64,000 nt of DNA from Coriaria nepalensis (Eukaryota > Streptophyta > Magnoliopsida > Cucurbitales > Coriariaceae): assembly GCA_027186245.1 (NCBI GenBank), contig CP114488.1, positions 11,017,501-11,081,500 of the forward strand, given 5' to 3'. The notes beneath the pieces are model-generated. The model saw only the letters and a list, made by a program, of their open reading frames with translations. It did no database searches and was not told where the DNA came from. Both the position numbers and the translations under genes were made by a program. Positions 45,334-57,467 of this stretch are shown here, in pieces (the stretch's first letter is position 1; each line of letters opens with the position of its first letter).

Positions 45334-45541
45334 TTTTTGCTTCGCAGTAGAGGGTATATATGTTTTGAAGGATCAGAAACTATGTCTGTTTTACATTACA
45401 GTGAATGAGGCATACTGTGCATGTAGTTTTCCGACAATAACATTCAAAAGAGTAACATGTGTGGGCCTTTTTGTCCAAAAATAGAGATGTTTGGGCCCTT
45501 AATATCAAACTTTTACATAACATTTTCTTTTTCTTGAAGAT
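45334..45541. other. Spacer between UGT pseudogene B and the intact UGT
   Basis: It carries the 3' flank of the intact gene and the relic upstream region of the pseudogene. Confidence 0.5.
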
Positions 45542-46915
45542 TTAACCCACCAAATCTTGAAGACTCTTACTGAAACTATCAATATAATTAGACTCCAAAT
45601 CTTTGCCAAGCAACACCTTCCTTAACTTAGCATGGTTCTCTCTCACCTTTTTCCCAACTTCACTCTTCTCATCCATAACACTCTTCACTGCTTTACAAAC
45701 ACTCTCCTTAGTAAACAGCCCATCCTCCTCCCCTCTTTCCACTTCCACCCCAACCTCTAAACCATCACCCATCAGCCTTGCATTGATAATTTGATCGCCC
45801 ACATTTGGTAAAAGCACCAATTGGCATTCGTTCACTAAAGCTTCTGATAAAGAACCGGACCCGCAATGTGTTACAAAGCATCCGACTGATGAATGCTGCA
45901 AAATAAGCTGTTGTTGGACCCACCCACCATGAACCACCCCTCTTCCTCTCACTCTTTCTTCAAACCCTTCTGGCATGGCTGCTTCGATTGATTCCGTTCC
46001 CATTGGTTGTCTCAAGGCAGCAACGAACGGGAAACCCGAAAGCTCAAAACCCAACAAAAGCTCTTGCAACTGATCTTTCCTTAAAGTACATTCGCTTCCA
46101 AATGCGCAGTATATAACCTCACCTGCTTGGAAACCTATAAGCCATTCAGCCCATTTCGGTTCCAAACTGGATTTTGGTTGTTCCGGTATGCCAGGCTCCG
46201 AAAGAAAAACGGGCTTATCGAATTGGGTTTCGATATACTCAATAAGCGGTCCTTCTATTTCTCTGCTCGTCTTGAACCCTATGGCATCACATTGACTAAA
46301 GCTAATGAAATGTCGTTTGTAAAAGAGAATGTCACTACCAAATTTCCAACTTCTTTTTGCCGCATAGGCTTTTGCTTCGTGTGCATGGAGCTTAATGCTC
46401 GAAATGGGATACCCAACTGGCGGTTGGATGAGGTCAACAACGGTTAATTCTATATCACTATTTTGTCTAGCTGGGACTAGAGTGTAGCCTACTGTTGCTG
46501 CGCTTATGACGCAGTAAAGAATCGACTTGATGCGTAACTGACGGGCCAATGCTGGGATCCAGTGGGTAAAGTCAAAGAAGATGCAGTCGGGTTTGATTTG
46601 GATAAGGAGACGTTTTATGTCAGGCTCGGTCCGGTCCATGGCTGTCATGACATGTGGGTGGAGAGGGAAGGGCACGTCAGAAGTGGTCTCTGTACCGGGA
46701 GGGAGGCCATCTACATGAGGGACGGTGATAGGGACGAAGCTGATGAGTTCTGGGAAACGATTGAATGGTTCTAACTTGTGTTGCGTGTTTTTCGGGATGA
46801 AGAAGGAGATATTGTGGCCTTTTCTGGCTAGCTTGTTGGAAACATGGAGGAAGGGAGTGAGATGGCCCATAGCAAACCATGGGAACATTGCTATCTTCAA
46901 TGACTTTTCACCCAT
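45542..46915 (-). CDS. UDP-glycosyltransferase, UGT79-like (flavonoid/anthocyanin glycoside branch)
   Basis: Intronless, 457 aa. The N-terminal acceptor domain has the catalytic His in [20 protein letters not shown] (His18) and [15 protein letters not shown] around the partner Asp. The donor domain has VIYCAFGSE and a complete PSPG box from [18 protein letters not shown] through [16 protein letters not shown] to LLPNVGDQ. The final Gln is typical for glucose donors, though UGT79 members also use xylose or rhamnose. HCGSGS in place of HCGWNS is the mark of the UGT79/91 group, which adds a sugar to the sugar of flavonoid or other glycosides. It is cytosolic, with no signal peptide. Two dead copies lie directly downstream. 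Confidence 0.94.
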   Translation of the reverse strand: MGEKSLKIAMFPWFAMGHLTPFLHVSNKLARKGHNISFFIPKNTQHKLEPFNRFPELISFVPITVPHVDGLPPGTETTSDVPFPLHPHVMTAMDRTEPDIKRLLIQIKPDCIFFDFTHWIPALARQLRIKSILYCVISAATVGYTLVPARQNSDIELTVVDLIQPPVGYPISSIKLHAHEAKAYAAKRSWKFGSDILFYKRHFISFSQCDAIGFKTSREIEGPLIEYIETQFDKPVFLSEPGIPEQPKSSLEPKWAEWLIGFQAGEVIYCAFGSECTLRKDQLQELLLGFELSGFPFVAALRQPMGTESIEAAMPEGFEERVRGRGVVHGGWVQQQLILQHSSVGCFVTHCGSGSLSEALVNECQLVLLPNVGDQIINARLMGDGLEVGVEVERGEEDGLFTKESVCKAVKSVMDEKSEVGKKVRENHAKLRKVLLGKDLESNYIDSFSKSLQDLVG

Positions 46916-46996
46916 TTTTTAACTCAGACAAGTAACTAGCTGCAAGAATTGAAGCAAATAAGGATTAAGGACAAAAGAAGGTAAGATCAATCACTG

Positions 46997-47003
46997 ATTT
47001 ATA
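46997..47003 (-). promoter_or_regulatory. TATA box of the intact UGT
   Basis: The minus strand reads TATAAAT about 82 bases above the ATG at 46915. Confidence 0.55.
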
Positions 47004-47674
47004 CTTGACCAAGTCAATGTTTTACTCTATTTTTGCTCTGCTTTATAGTTAGCTGGTATGATTAGTATTTATTTGTGTGGGTGCCCTTATATATAGCTAT
47101 ATTCTTGTATATAGGGCAAGAAAGAAAACAAACCGACCTGCCATGCAAAGCCCGAGTCTACAGAGATTGAGAGTTGAAGAAACGTTGTGTTAAGAAGAAG
47201 CTTCATGTGTTTGTTGTGGGAGCTACATTTGAGGGGGTTGTTGCCATAATAGCGTTTCACAATCTTGGTCATCTCCACTATTAACAAGGCACAAATTCTG
47301 CCTTCATAATAGCTTAACATTTAAATTTGAAGCTGACATGTAATAGTTGAAATAAATCAGTCGATCCACCCAAGAATTTCTCTCCAAATATTATGATCGA
47401 TAATTGGTATGATAGTATAAACAACAAAGAAAAGTGTAATATTACATATTCATAATGAGAACAATTGACATTTTATTGTGTATTCAAATCCGAAATCCCC
47501 ATATTGGAGTTATTCACAAAATTGTGGAAGAATCATGCATCCTTTTCTCTCTCTCTATTTCATCTCTTATCTAACTCAAGGTGGATAGAAAGATGACAAG
47601 AATAATAAGCAAGATTACATGCTTTTTCTAATACTAAGTTACAAAATCATATATTACTAAGTTGTTACTAGACC
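47004..47674. other. UGT upstream region and TypA 3' flank
   Basis: No supported gene; the open frame at 47087-47320 has no recognisable similarity. Confidence 0.5.
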
Positions 47675-50600
47675 TCACTCCTTGGGCCTTTTGCTCATTG
47701 TTTTACGCTTGTTAACGTCCAGATATTTCTTCCTTAACCGGACAACTTTCGGAGTTACCTGTACCAAAAACAAATATTACAGTCGGAAAGACAAAATATT
47801 GACCAGAGAGAAGATTTAGCTTTGTTTTTAAGGATGCAAAGATAGTTACGGTACCTCGATAAGTTCATCCGAAGCTACATATCCTATGGCTTCTTCAAGA
47901 GATATCTGCAATGCAGCATTCATAGTTTTGCTAATTAAACATCAAGAGTAAGAGAAAGAAGCTTTTTTTAAGTCTTATTTCTATAATTGATATGCTTATA
48001 ATAAAATTAATTTTACTTATATACTTACATTACGAGGAGGAGATAGCTTCACATTCTCGTCCTTGCCAGCAGAACGGACATTGGAGAGTTCTTTAGCCCT
48101 CACTGGATTGACCTGTAAAAAGAGTCGATAATTGCAGGGTTAGTAAGAAACAACTCATTGCACTATCTAGAAAGTAGAGAGAATCTTCTACTTAGCACTT
48201 ACATCTAAATCTGTATCCCTAGAATGCTCACCAATAATCATGCCATCATATGCCTGCACAGAAATCAACAACCTATCATTAATTGAAGGAGTGGCAATGC
48301 ATGCAATAGAATAGGTAGACCCATTATAATTAGGGAGATAACGAGAAATTACTAGAGATATCTAAAAGATTAAAGAAAAAGGGTAATTTGTAATAACCTC
48401 CGTTCCAGGGTTCACAAAAAGGGTTCCACGAGCCTCTAAACTCATCAGGGCATGAGCCGTGATTGTCCCGTGGCCCATTGATACCTATTCACAAGGAGAA
48501 AAAAAGATTGGATACAAGACAATCAAACACAAAAACACAGATATATAACACAGATAGAGAACCAATGGCAATGATAGACATACCAGTACTCCTTTCCTAA
48601 CATTTCCAAGAGGACCTCTGTGTTTTTCATAGTCTGTGATAAATAGATAAATATTTATTAGCAAAAAGAAGAAATAAAGTCTCCGTGTAACATAATTTCC
48701 TTTGCAAACATGCATACTTAGGAAAGCACGGTGCATAAAACCAGTTCCACGGGTGTCACTGCTGAAAACACTTCTGTATCCAACCAGGCCCCTGTGAAAT
48801 ACAAAGAAAATGATCAAGTGTTAAACATGAAGGATCTAAAGTACTATACATGCATAAGCAATTGAAACATGACTTTGAATAAACAGTGAATTACTATCAA
48901 ACCTTGATGGACATGTCAGAGTCAATCTGGTTCTGCCAACACTTCCTGGAACAGGACCCATCTCAGTAACTTCAGCTCGCCTATGAGACAGAGCTTCCAT
49001 AACCAATCCAACATGCTCTTCATTTACCTGAATTATATTTATGTAAGAAATCAGAGGGAGGTAAAAATAAAAGCAATTCCAGATTGCAAGTAATACCTCA
49101 ATGGTAACTTCTTCTATGGGCTCAAGCTTCGTTCCCTTCTCAGTTTTATACCTGATACGGAACAGGAATATATTAATTCAGCTGTGCAAAAAGTTTACAA
49201 TGATATATGCATGCAGAATCATAAGAAAATAAACAAGTCCAAAGTTCAGTGGAAAAACTATAAAGACTGAAAACCCACATGACTTTAGGTGGTGAGACAG
49301 ATAACTCAAAGCCTTCACGCCTCATGTTCTCTATCAGTATACCTGTAGCGAAGAGAATACATTGCTTTTTCTTTAAAACCAAAGCCAATACAATAATTTT
49401 AAACATTATTTTCCAGATGATGAGAACCATACGTCTATAAACCAAACTGGTGGCTCTTTGTTAAAACTTTAGAAGTCATAGATACACAAAAACAAATTGC
49501 AAAGTTAAGACAACAAACCTAGTTGGAGTTCTCCCCTCCCCTGTACTTCAAAGGATTCTGATAAGCCAGGAAGCACATTTATGGCCAGATTTGTTTCTGC
49601 TTCAGACATAAGCCGTTCACCGATTCTTCCTCCTGTCAACTACAAATTATCACAGCAGCACATCAACTCATGCAGATTGATCAGTCAATAATGATGGTAC
49701 TATAATCATGAGACATCAACAGGTGTACCATGTGTTCACATAGTACAAAGAGAACTTACATGGGTACCATCACGTCCAGCCAATGGAGAGTCATTGACAC
49801 CAAAAGTCATTGAAATTGTTGGGGGATCCAACTCAAAAGTGGGCAATGGAATCATAACCTGAAATGTCATCATAAACCAATTCTTATCACAAAGCATCTT
49901 TATGGTAATCACTATGTCTTTGAGCCAATAAAACTGGTAATGAAGAATATAATCAGGTATTAATAGCTAATCCAACTTACATCCACATTTGTCACCGTAT
50001 GTCCGATTGCCGGACTTGCCAATCCAGCCATCGATATAATATCACCTGCTCCAGCACTATCAATGTGAACCATACTTGTACCCTTCTTTTTCATCAATTT
50101 TACAACCTACAAGATTGTATATTTCTCACAGTTATAAAAAACTAATACACTAGCAACTCCCCTAGAAAACAATCTGAATGCTAACTAGAATATCCAACAA
50201 CTTAACCAGAAAAGAATTAACAAACCTTTCCTTCTTCAATTTTCTCAACCCCGGAATCTTTATTACGGAGTCCATGGACTCTGTCCCCAATACGGACCAT
50301 TCCAGAAGTAATCCGTCCAGTCAATATCCGCCCAAGATAAAAGTCCTTTTCCATCATGGAAACCTAAAGCACCATACAAAAGAATTTTTATATTCCCAAG
50401 AAATTAAAAAGAAAAAAAAAAACACGAGGAAAAGAACATTGAGAGAATAATACCAACCAGCATTTGGAAAGGTGTGTCGAGGTCAGCTTTTGGTGGCGGA
50501 ACATGCCTTACAATCGTATCCAGCAAGTGTGCCATGTTCCTACCATCAGCAGGAGGATATTTTGTGAAGGTCATAGAAGCCCATCCCTCCTTAGCAGAAG

Positions 50601-51891
50601 CATAGAGAACTGGAAAATCTAGCTGCTCCTCTAAATATAAAAGAAAATAATAATAATAATAATAATAAAAGAAATCTATTAGAACCATATCCAATTTAAT
50701 AGAAAATCAGAAAACAAAAATGTCTCTTCATATCTCATTTTCACCTGAAGCACCCAGATTTGCAAACAGATCAAAAACCAAGCTCTCGACTTCATTACAC
50801 ATCTCTTCAGAAACTGCAGAAGCAAAATAACCAAATCTTAATACGTCAAAATAAAATAAATAAATAAATAAAGTCTCGGCAAATCTCCATCACATTTTTT
50901 AGATAGCATAAAGCATACTGCAATATTGAAATCACACACAAAACTAAAATACGGCTACCTGCTGGCCGGTCTACTTTGTTCAAAAGAAGAATAGGGCGGA
51001 GCCCATACTTTAAGGCTTTGGCAAGAACGAACTTTGTCTGTGCCAGTGGACCCTCGCCTGCATCAACAACTAATACCGCTCCCTCAACCATTCCAACCAC
51101 ACGTTCAACCTACATTCCATCAACAAAATTAATTAACATCTCTCGATTTGGTTTTAATTCAATAAAAGAGGGGATGTCACTCATAAAATTACTCAAATGA
51201 GCCCTAAATCTGTATATCAAAATCTAGAAGAAATATACTTCACCACCGAAATCTGCATGTCCAGGTGTATCGACCATGTTTAGCTCGTTTTCCTTCCAAG
51301 AGATTGCTGTAACCTATATATATTAATCAATCAATCAAGATAAAGTTAGTGTTGGTAGAAGTGATAATGATTCAGTTGAAATGAAAATTGACCTCAAAAT
51401 CAACTCTTTCACACTAACACTCGGCTCTAAACAGCTGAGAGGAATCGCATAAATCTATCAAATTCCATACTCCCCTCAGACTCCTTGCATATCTGAGCAG
51501 CCAAACATAGCAATTCGCCCAATTACAGTGTAAACCTACTGACCTTGGACGCAATAGTGATCCCTCGCTCCCGCTCGAGACTGATTGAATCCATGGCACG
51601 TTCATGAGGAATATCAGCGCCACACTGCCTGAGCAGCCGGTCCATTAGGGTGGTCTTGCCATGGTCGACGTGAGCGATGACCGCCACGTTTCGGAGTCTG
51701 GTCGGGTCGAGTGCACTGTTTGGTGTAGTAGCGGAAGGGGAAGTGGCAGTGGCAGCTGAAAAGAAGCGCGAGAAGGCTTGCGGGGCGCGCGTAGGCGATG
51801 TGAGGTATGATTTGAGTGGGGAAGAAGGAGAGGAGGAGGAAAGAGATTTCCGAGTTGACGACCACAGTGAACGGAGCAACGGACCCGCCAT
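47675..51891 (-). CDS. Mitochondrial-type TypA/BipA translational GTPase
   Basis: About 19 exons from ATG 51891 to stop 47675, roughly 670 aa. The Ser/Arg-rich N-terminus ([20 protein letters not shown]..., [10 protein letters not shown]) looks like a mitochondrial presequence. GTPase motifs are G1 [14 protein letters not shown], switch [17 protein letters not shown]3 [12 protein letters not shown] and G4 LLNKVDRPA. Domain II/III and the TypA C-terminal domain follow ([100 protein letters not shown]). It resembles the second plant TypA clade (At2g31060-like), distinct from chloroplast TypA/SVR3. The role in organellar ribosome function is inferred. A (AAT)n tract lies in an intron (50646-50668), and the leader has TAGGGTTT (51949-51956). 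Confidence 0.93.
50646..50668. repeat. (AAT)n microsatellite in TypA intron
   Basis: Seven to eight AAT units. Confidence 0.9.
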
Positions 51892-52592
51892 TTCTGCGAG
51901 AAATGGCAGAGCTTTGCCGGGTTTTTGGTTTTTGCTATTAACAGATTCTAGGGTTTAAGAATAACTGTCCATCCAAGTAACAAGGTCTATGGTTTCCTCC
52001 ATGATAATAGTCCATTCTACGTGTAGTTTTCATGATACTACGTGTTGTTTCGCTAAACTACATTTGGTTGTGTTTATACTACATGTAGTTTCTTTCCAAT
52101 CAAAACTACATTTGTTGAATGGAGTTTCAAATTTTCAATACATGAAATAAATAATTTTGTTAACTTAATCTAATTTTTTATGTAAAAAAATTAACTTTTT
52201 TTTTTTTTTCAAATTTGCATATATATATATATATATATGATTAAAAAAAAATCTATTATTCTTCCTGTGAGCTACCTAGAAGTAACATTGTTCTTGATTT
52301 GCACATAACCATCTTTTCATGTACATCTCATAAACAACACGTTCTTCTTCTCCTTCTCACTCTTGTCCATTATTTAAACAAAACACTTCCTTTTCATTTC
52401 CAACACAACTTCCTTTAGGGCTTAATTTGATATATTTTTGGATGTTATTTTTACCTCATTGATCAAATAAGTTTTCTTGATTTACATCAAACCTCTTTTT
52501 TACTCAAAAAAAAAAAAAAAACAATCATGTCCTAAGTTGTTGTCTACATATATATATATATATATATATACATAGAAGATTTTGCTACTAAG
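51892..52592. promoter_or_regulatory. Divergent region, TypA / LBD gene
   Basis: The TypA leader has a telo-box (51949-51956). At 52015-52110 ACTACAT/ATGTAGT words recur in both orientations. (AT)n runs lie at 52219-52238 and 52547-52571, the latter in the probable LBD leader, and an A run at 52506-52521. Confidence 0.4.
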
Positions 52593-53414
52593 ATGCAAAG
52601 AAGGAGCAATACAAACATTAATGGTGCACAACAAGCATGCGCGTCATGTAAGCATCAAAGGAAGAAGTGTCATCCGGGTTGCGTATTGGCTCCTTACTTT
52701 CCGGCAGACCGAAATCGAGAATTTCAAGCAGTACACAAAATCTTTGGAGTTCGTAACATAACAAAGTTGATGAAGGATGTTGCTAATGAGGAAGATGGGA
52801 GAAAAACCGTTGATTCATTAGTGTGGGAGGCCTTTTGTAGGCAAAGAGATCCAGTTTTAGGTTCGTATGGAGAGTATTTGAAATTATTTGACGAGCTTAA
52901 TATATACAAAAGTCAATTACTCCAGAACCAACAGATACTAGCTCAAGCCGGTTTTGTCTACAAGCCAATACCAGCTGGTTTGAATGGATGGAGTGGTACT
53001 AATACTACTACTAACTATGGGATCAATAATAAGGGACTAGGTAGTGGTGTTATCAATGATGGATCAATCGGTAATACTAGTAGTAACAATAATAACACAT
53101 TGAGCTATAATACTACTATTCATGATCATAGTGGGAGTGATATAATTGATTCTTTTAGTTATCCTATAACTAACATGCAAGTTACTTCTGAGAAACTAAG
53201 ACAGGACAGGGATGTTACTTCTATTATCGTTCCGTTCCAACAGCAACAATATCATTTTTCAGGTAAATCGAGAATCGATTCTATTATATGGATAAGTATT
53301 TGATAAATTTTATGTACTTTATAACTTTCTTGGTCGAACTATGTTGTTGTAGGCCAACACTGTCTAAGTAATGGCAAGACAATGCAGAGTCAAGTATGGG
53401 AGGGAGGACCATGA
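52593..53414 (+). CDS. LBD: LOB-domain (LBD/ASL) transcription factor
   Basis: Exons 52593-53262 and 53353-53414 join in phase; 243 aa. The LOB domain has the zinc-finger-like C block CASCKHQRKKCHPGC (CX2CX6CX3C, residues 16-30), then LAPYFPADRNREFQAVHKIF, the GAS-block segment FGVRNITKLMKDV and SLVWEAFCRQRDPVLGSYGE. A coiled-coil-prone segment follows (LKLFDELNIYKSQLLQNQQI). The rest is Asn/Ser/Thr-rich and disordered. The second exon gives GQHCLSNGKTMQSQVWEGGP. It belongs to the divergent LBD group that keeps the KHQRKKC type of finger. LBD proteins are plant-specific nuclear regulators of organ boundaries, roots and nitrogen or anthocyanin response; the specific role is unknown. Confidence 0.92.
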
Positions 53415-53442
53415 GGATTAATCCATCTTTATGATTAATTAA

Positions 53443-53486
53443 TTATTTTATTTTTATTTTTATTTTTATTTTTATTTTTATTTTTA
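53443..53486. repeat. (ATTTTT)n microsatellite
   Basis: About seven hexamer units in the LBD 3' flank. Confidence 0.9.
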
Positions 53487-53668
53487 CTTTTACTTTTCTC
53501 CATGTTATTTTATTTTATTTAAAACTGATTGTTTATTTGAATCGAACTCGATTACAATGTAAGCATTAAAAATGATTACCTTGCACTATAATCTTTGTAT
53601 TAAAAAATTTACATTAGCCTTAATAATTTTAATAATTAAAAATTAAATAGTAAAAAGTTAATTGAGAT

Positions 53669-54694
53669 ATGCATTTTTTACATGTTAGAAGTTGGGTCAG
53701 GCCCATTTCATGGTTACAAAGCCCGTTAGACTTGGACCGATTTTCCTTTGCGTATAAAGCCCATAATCGTCCTCGCGAGTCAGAATCAGCAGCAGGCACG
53801 GAGGGCAAGTCCTCCGACATTTTTGGGCTCCTCTCCGCCTGCTCCCTCTTCGTCTCCGCTCACTCGAATCCACCGTTCATTGGAATCCATCCGCTCGGTA
53901 ACTCTCCATCTCTGTCTTGCATGCCATGGTTAACGGCGAGCTTGGACCTAAGCTATGAAGCTCTTGAAATGATTATTCTTTTCAGCCTGAATTGGTGAAC
54001 TGTTCCATTTTTTCCAGCTATTTTAGCTGAATTGAATCTCTTATTTGGTTGCAGACGAGAAATACTACGCGTCGGACGTGATCGAGTGCAAGGACGGGTC
54101 TAAATCTTTCACCCGAGATCGTCTCAACGACGACTTCTTCGACTGTGTTGACGGAACTGATGAGCCAGGTACTGTTTATATTCATAATCGTAATCTTGAG
54201 AATCTATGCATACTTTAATCAAATTCCATCTCGATTCATCTTTCATTCAACTATTGAATCCAAAAAGTTTGCAGGTACCTCAGCTTGTAGGAATGTGGGA
54301 AGTACACCACAGTTCATATTTTCTTCCCGTGTCAATGATCATTTTTGTGGTAAATTTTTCATTTTTTTTTTTTTCAATTTTGCTTCAATGTATACCACAT
54401 GATTAGGCTTTCTTGCTTGCATTTTGTAATGTAATAGTGTAAATGGTCACTGTAGATTGCCGTGATGGAAGTGATGAATACGGTGGTGTCAACTGTCCAA
54501 ACACATGCGTTATGGGTGGAAATTCCGAGTACAATACTAGCAAGCATGTCTCAAAGGCTTGTGATTTGAACAGAAGCGAGCCTATAGAACCCAAATATGG
54601 AGTCAGGAAGGAGGACTTAATTGAGAAAGTTAGAGGTTTACCCAAATACGGAGAGAATGACCACTTGTCATGTTTTTTTTTTGTGTGTGGATAA
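53669..54694 (+). pseudogene. Degenerate glucosidase-II-beta (PRKCSH)-like N-terminal domain gene
   Basis: Four exons with matching phase-1 junctions: up to 53897, 54055-54168, 54275-54349, 54456-54694. They give [88 protein letters not shown]. This is the paired LDLa-like region of the ER quality-control subunit glucosidase II beta, or its short plant relatives. Oddities: the only in-frame ATG (53669) lies upstream of promoter-like GCCCA and TATAAAG motifs, so the native start seems lost; DDFFDC replaces the usual FCDC; several residues including a Cys are missing between TSAC and RNVG; and the end (SCFFFVCG) reads through a T run. The frame is still open, so a divergent short gene is possible, but decay is more likely. 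Confidence 0.65.
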
Positions 54695-55561
54695 AATCAT
54701 GATTCTTGATTAGTGCCTCACAAGTGCTATGATTAATAAATTGAACATAAATTCTAGTAAGAAAGTTGGGGTGGGGGGGAAGGTGCTAAGAAGTACGTAC
54801 ATGTGGAGAGAGAGAGAGAGAGAATAAAAGACAGACAGATGCCCAACATGTGGGTAAGGTTTAGAGACAAAGCAAAGGAAGCTTAGAGCGTGCAAACAAT
54901 TCACATGGTGTGGGGAGGAGGACGAAAGCTTATGACATTATCCTCCTACACTCTCCGTATATGTAGCACAACAATTAATTGATAATCCGTATTAAATACT
55001 TATCGGTCCAAAATTTATTTCTAAGAGAGAATCTTATTTGTTGTGATTGTCAACAATTTCATATTTGACATCACGTTACAATTATAAGGTATGAGGCTAT
55101 AGATGGTAATGTAGTAGTGAGCTACAAGAGAGCATGATGTTTCCTTTCAAAATAAATAAATAAATAATTATTATAATAGTAAGAGTAAAACGTAGTGTCT
55201 AACCTCTAAAGAGTAGGTCTCACAAGGGCACGTGGGGAAGGAATCCATGTTGTAATTTTTTTAGTTAATAAACTAAAGTAGACCGAGCTTTGAGATAATA
55301 CCGTTGAGTTCCTCTTAACCTCCTTCCCATACAGCTGGAGATAGCTGTCCGATCTTCTTCCCCCCCCCCCCCCCCCGCGTTACCCCACTGCACAAACACA
55401 TTTAGATTTTTCCACATTACGAAAAGATTCATTCATTTAGCAATGCAATCTTCTCTCTCTATCTCACTGTCTTTTCCCTTTTCCTTTTCTGCATATTTAT
55501 ATACGTATATGAGATAAGAAGGGCGTGATAGAGATTGTCATTTGGTTTTTGAACTTCATCA
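54695..55561. other. Intergenic, bZIP promoter
   Basis: No gene is seen. It contains GA (about 54806-54823) and AAAT (about 55151-55164) runs, a 17-base C run (55360-55376) and a TTTATATA at 55496-55503 that fits a TATA box about 60 bases above the bZIP start. Confidence 0.5.
55360..55376. repeat. 17-base homopolymer C tract
   Basis: An uninterrupted C run followed by GCG, about 190 bases above the bZIP start. Its length is likely variable or error-prone. Confidence 0.9.
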
Positions 55562-56761
55562 ATGGCTCAATTGCCTCCTAAAATCCCAACAACCAATTGG
55601 CCGGACTTTTCTCACAAGAAATTTAAGTTTCCAGCTGCTGCCGCCACCCCGTCTTGGGTGGACGATTTTCTCAACTTCTCCTCTACAAAACGAGGGTCAC
55701 ACCGTCGCTCCGCCAGCGATTCCATGACCTTCGTCGACTCGCCTGCTAATAACGGCTCGTCTGTTAACAATCATGAATTCGATCGATTTGATGACGAACA
55801 GTTCATGTCCATGTTCGACGAAGATTTTCATCATCATAATAGTATCTTGGCCAATGCAGGTGGCACGGCAGGCCCCAGCGCATCGTCTTCGAACCCGTCT
55901 ACACCGTCTGATCATAACAGCATTAATGATGATGATCAGAATGATGCGTCGGGCCAGGAAAAGAGAGTGAATGAACCTCATGATCACGAGGTAGAAAGCG
56001 AATGCAAATTCGAAACGCAGGAGTTGAACAATTCGACCATGTCTAACCTGTCTTCCGATCGGATAACCGACCCAAAACGGGTCAAGAGGTAATCTACACA
56101 TCAATGTTGCTGCTACATTATATATAAATACATGAATTTCTGATTGATATTAATTAACTACGTATACTGGGAATAGAATTCTGGCGAATCGACAGTCGGC
56201 ACAGCGATCGAGGGTGAGGAAGCTGCAGTACATATCAGATCTCGAACGTAGTGTCACATCATTACAAGTAGTTATAAATCTAATTCAATTTGCATTGACA
56301 ATAATTGTTGCTTGTACTTAGAATTCAGACAGATGATTTAACGGTTGTGTAATTAACTAATTGATTAAATTAATGAAGGTTGAAGTGTCGGTTTTGTCGC
56401 CGAGAGTTGCGTTTCTAGATCATCAGCGCTTGCTTCTAAACGTCGACAACAGTGCTCTCAAGCAACGAATCGCCGCCCTCGCTCAAGAGAAGATCTTTAA
56501 AGACGGTAAGCAATTTTTTTAAATCTTTTTTTGGTTCTTTTTCCTTAGAAATGAAGAAAATAATTGATTGATAATTTAAGCTACATGCATATGGCAGCTC
56601 ATCAAGAAGCATTGAAGAGAGAGATAGAAAGATTGAGGCAAGTTTATCACCAACAGAGTCTCAAGAAGATGGAAAACGTAGCGGCTACACCGCCACCGAG
56701 CGGCGCCGGTTCTAAGTCAACTCCGGCTGAACAAAAAGATCAGCAGCTTCTTAGTGTTTGA
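55562..56761 (+). CDS. Group E bZIP transcription factor (bZIP34/61-like)
   Basis: Exons 55562-56088, 56177-56267, 56379-56505 and 56598-56761 close in phase; 302 aa. The N-terminal region has PSWVDDFLNFSSTKRGSHRR and a short acidic DDEQFMSMFDED segment. The basic region is NRQSAQRSRVRKLQ (Asn180-x7-Arg188), leading into YISDLERSVTSLQVEVSVLS. The zipper has Pro214 (LSPRVAFLDHQRLLLNVDNS), a helix breaker known in Arabidopsis bZIP34/61 to limit homodimers and favour heterodimers. The zipper is long and ends AHQEALKREIERLRQVYHQQ. Introns fall in the basic region and zipper as in this group. Arabidopsis members act in pollen development and lipid metabolism. Confidence 0.94.
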
Positions 56762-57467
56762 CTGAGATTTAGCTAGTGTTCATGAATCATGTCTAGTACT
56801 CCATTTCCATCCCAATGATTAGTTCTGAGATTTACACAACATAAATTATATAACATGATCAACTTCGACCCACATTGATTCTAAATCTCTAACACCCTTT
56901 ATAGTCTTGACTCTTAGTAATTTGTAGTGTCTGATTTGTTTCATCAAGTTTGTCAAACTGCAGTTGTGACTCATATTGTTCACGTTCTGAGTGGGTAGGC
57001 TATGGTGCTGCTGCATGTTTTCTGCTCAAAAACTGAGCCACCCATGTGATGCGCTTGCCTTTTTTTTTTTTTTTTTTTTTTTTGGGACCACCCAAAAGAA
57101 GGTTACTGCATAAACGGATATATGTATAATGTGAAAAAGTAAAAGGGCGAATTTTTTTAAATTTTATTTTATTTAGTATTTTTTTTTTTTTGGTTACTCC
57201 TTAATTGTTTTACTAATTATTATAATTATAATTTTGTATTTAGTGTTGGGATGTGCTTTTCCACCTACTTGTTTTTATTTTTAATTTTTAATGACCACTA
57301 TAAATTGATAAATAATCTCCATATTCATAAACAATCGGATTAATAATTTGAGGCTTTATAATAGCCAAGTATCTGATTATCAAATACTCCACGCAGTTGG
57401 GCTTACTCTGAAAGCCTGAAAATTACTTGTTTCTCTTAGCGTTACACATTCCGAAATTCAGTGACCA
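56762..57467. other. Intergenic
   Basis: bZIP 3' flank with a 24-base T run (57060-57083) and AT-rich sequence; then a short promoter for the RRM gene. No gene is seen. Confidence 0.5.

Noticed and set aside
47087..47320. 77-codon minus-strand ORF
   Set aside because: No family features; AT-rich spacer between UGT and TypA.
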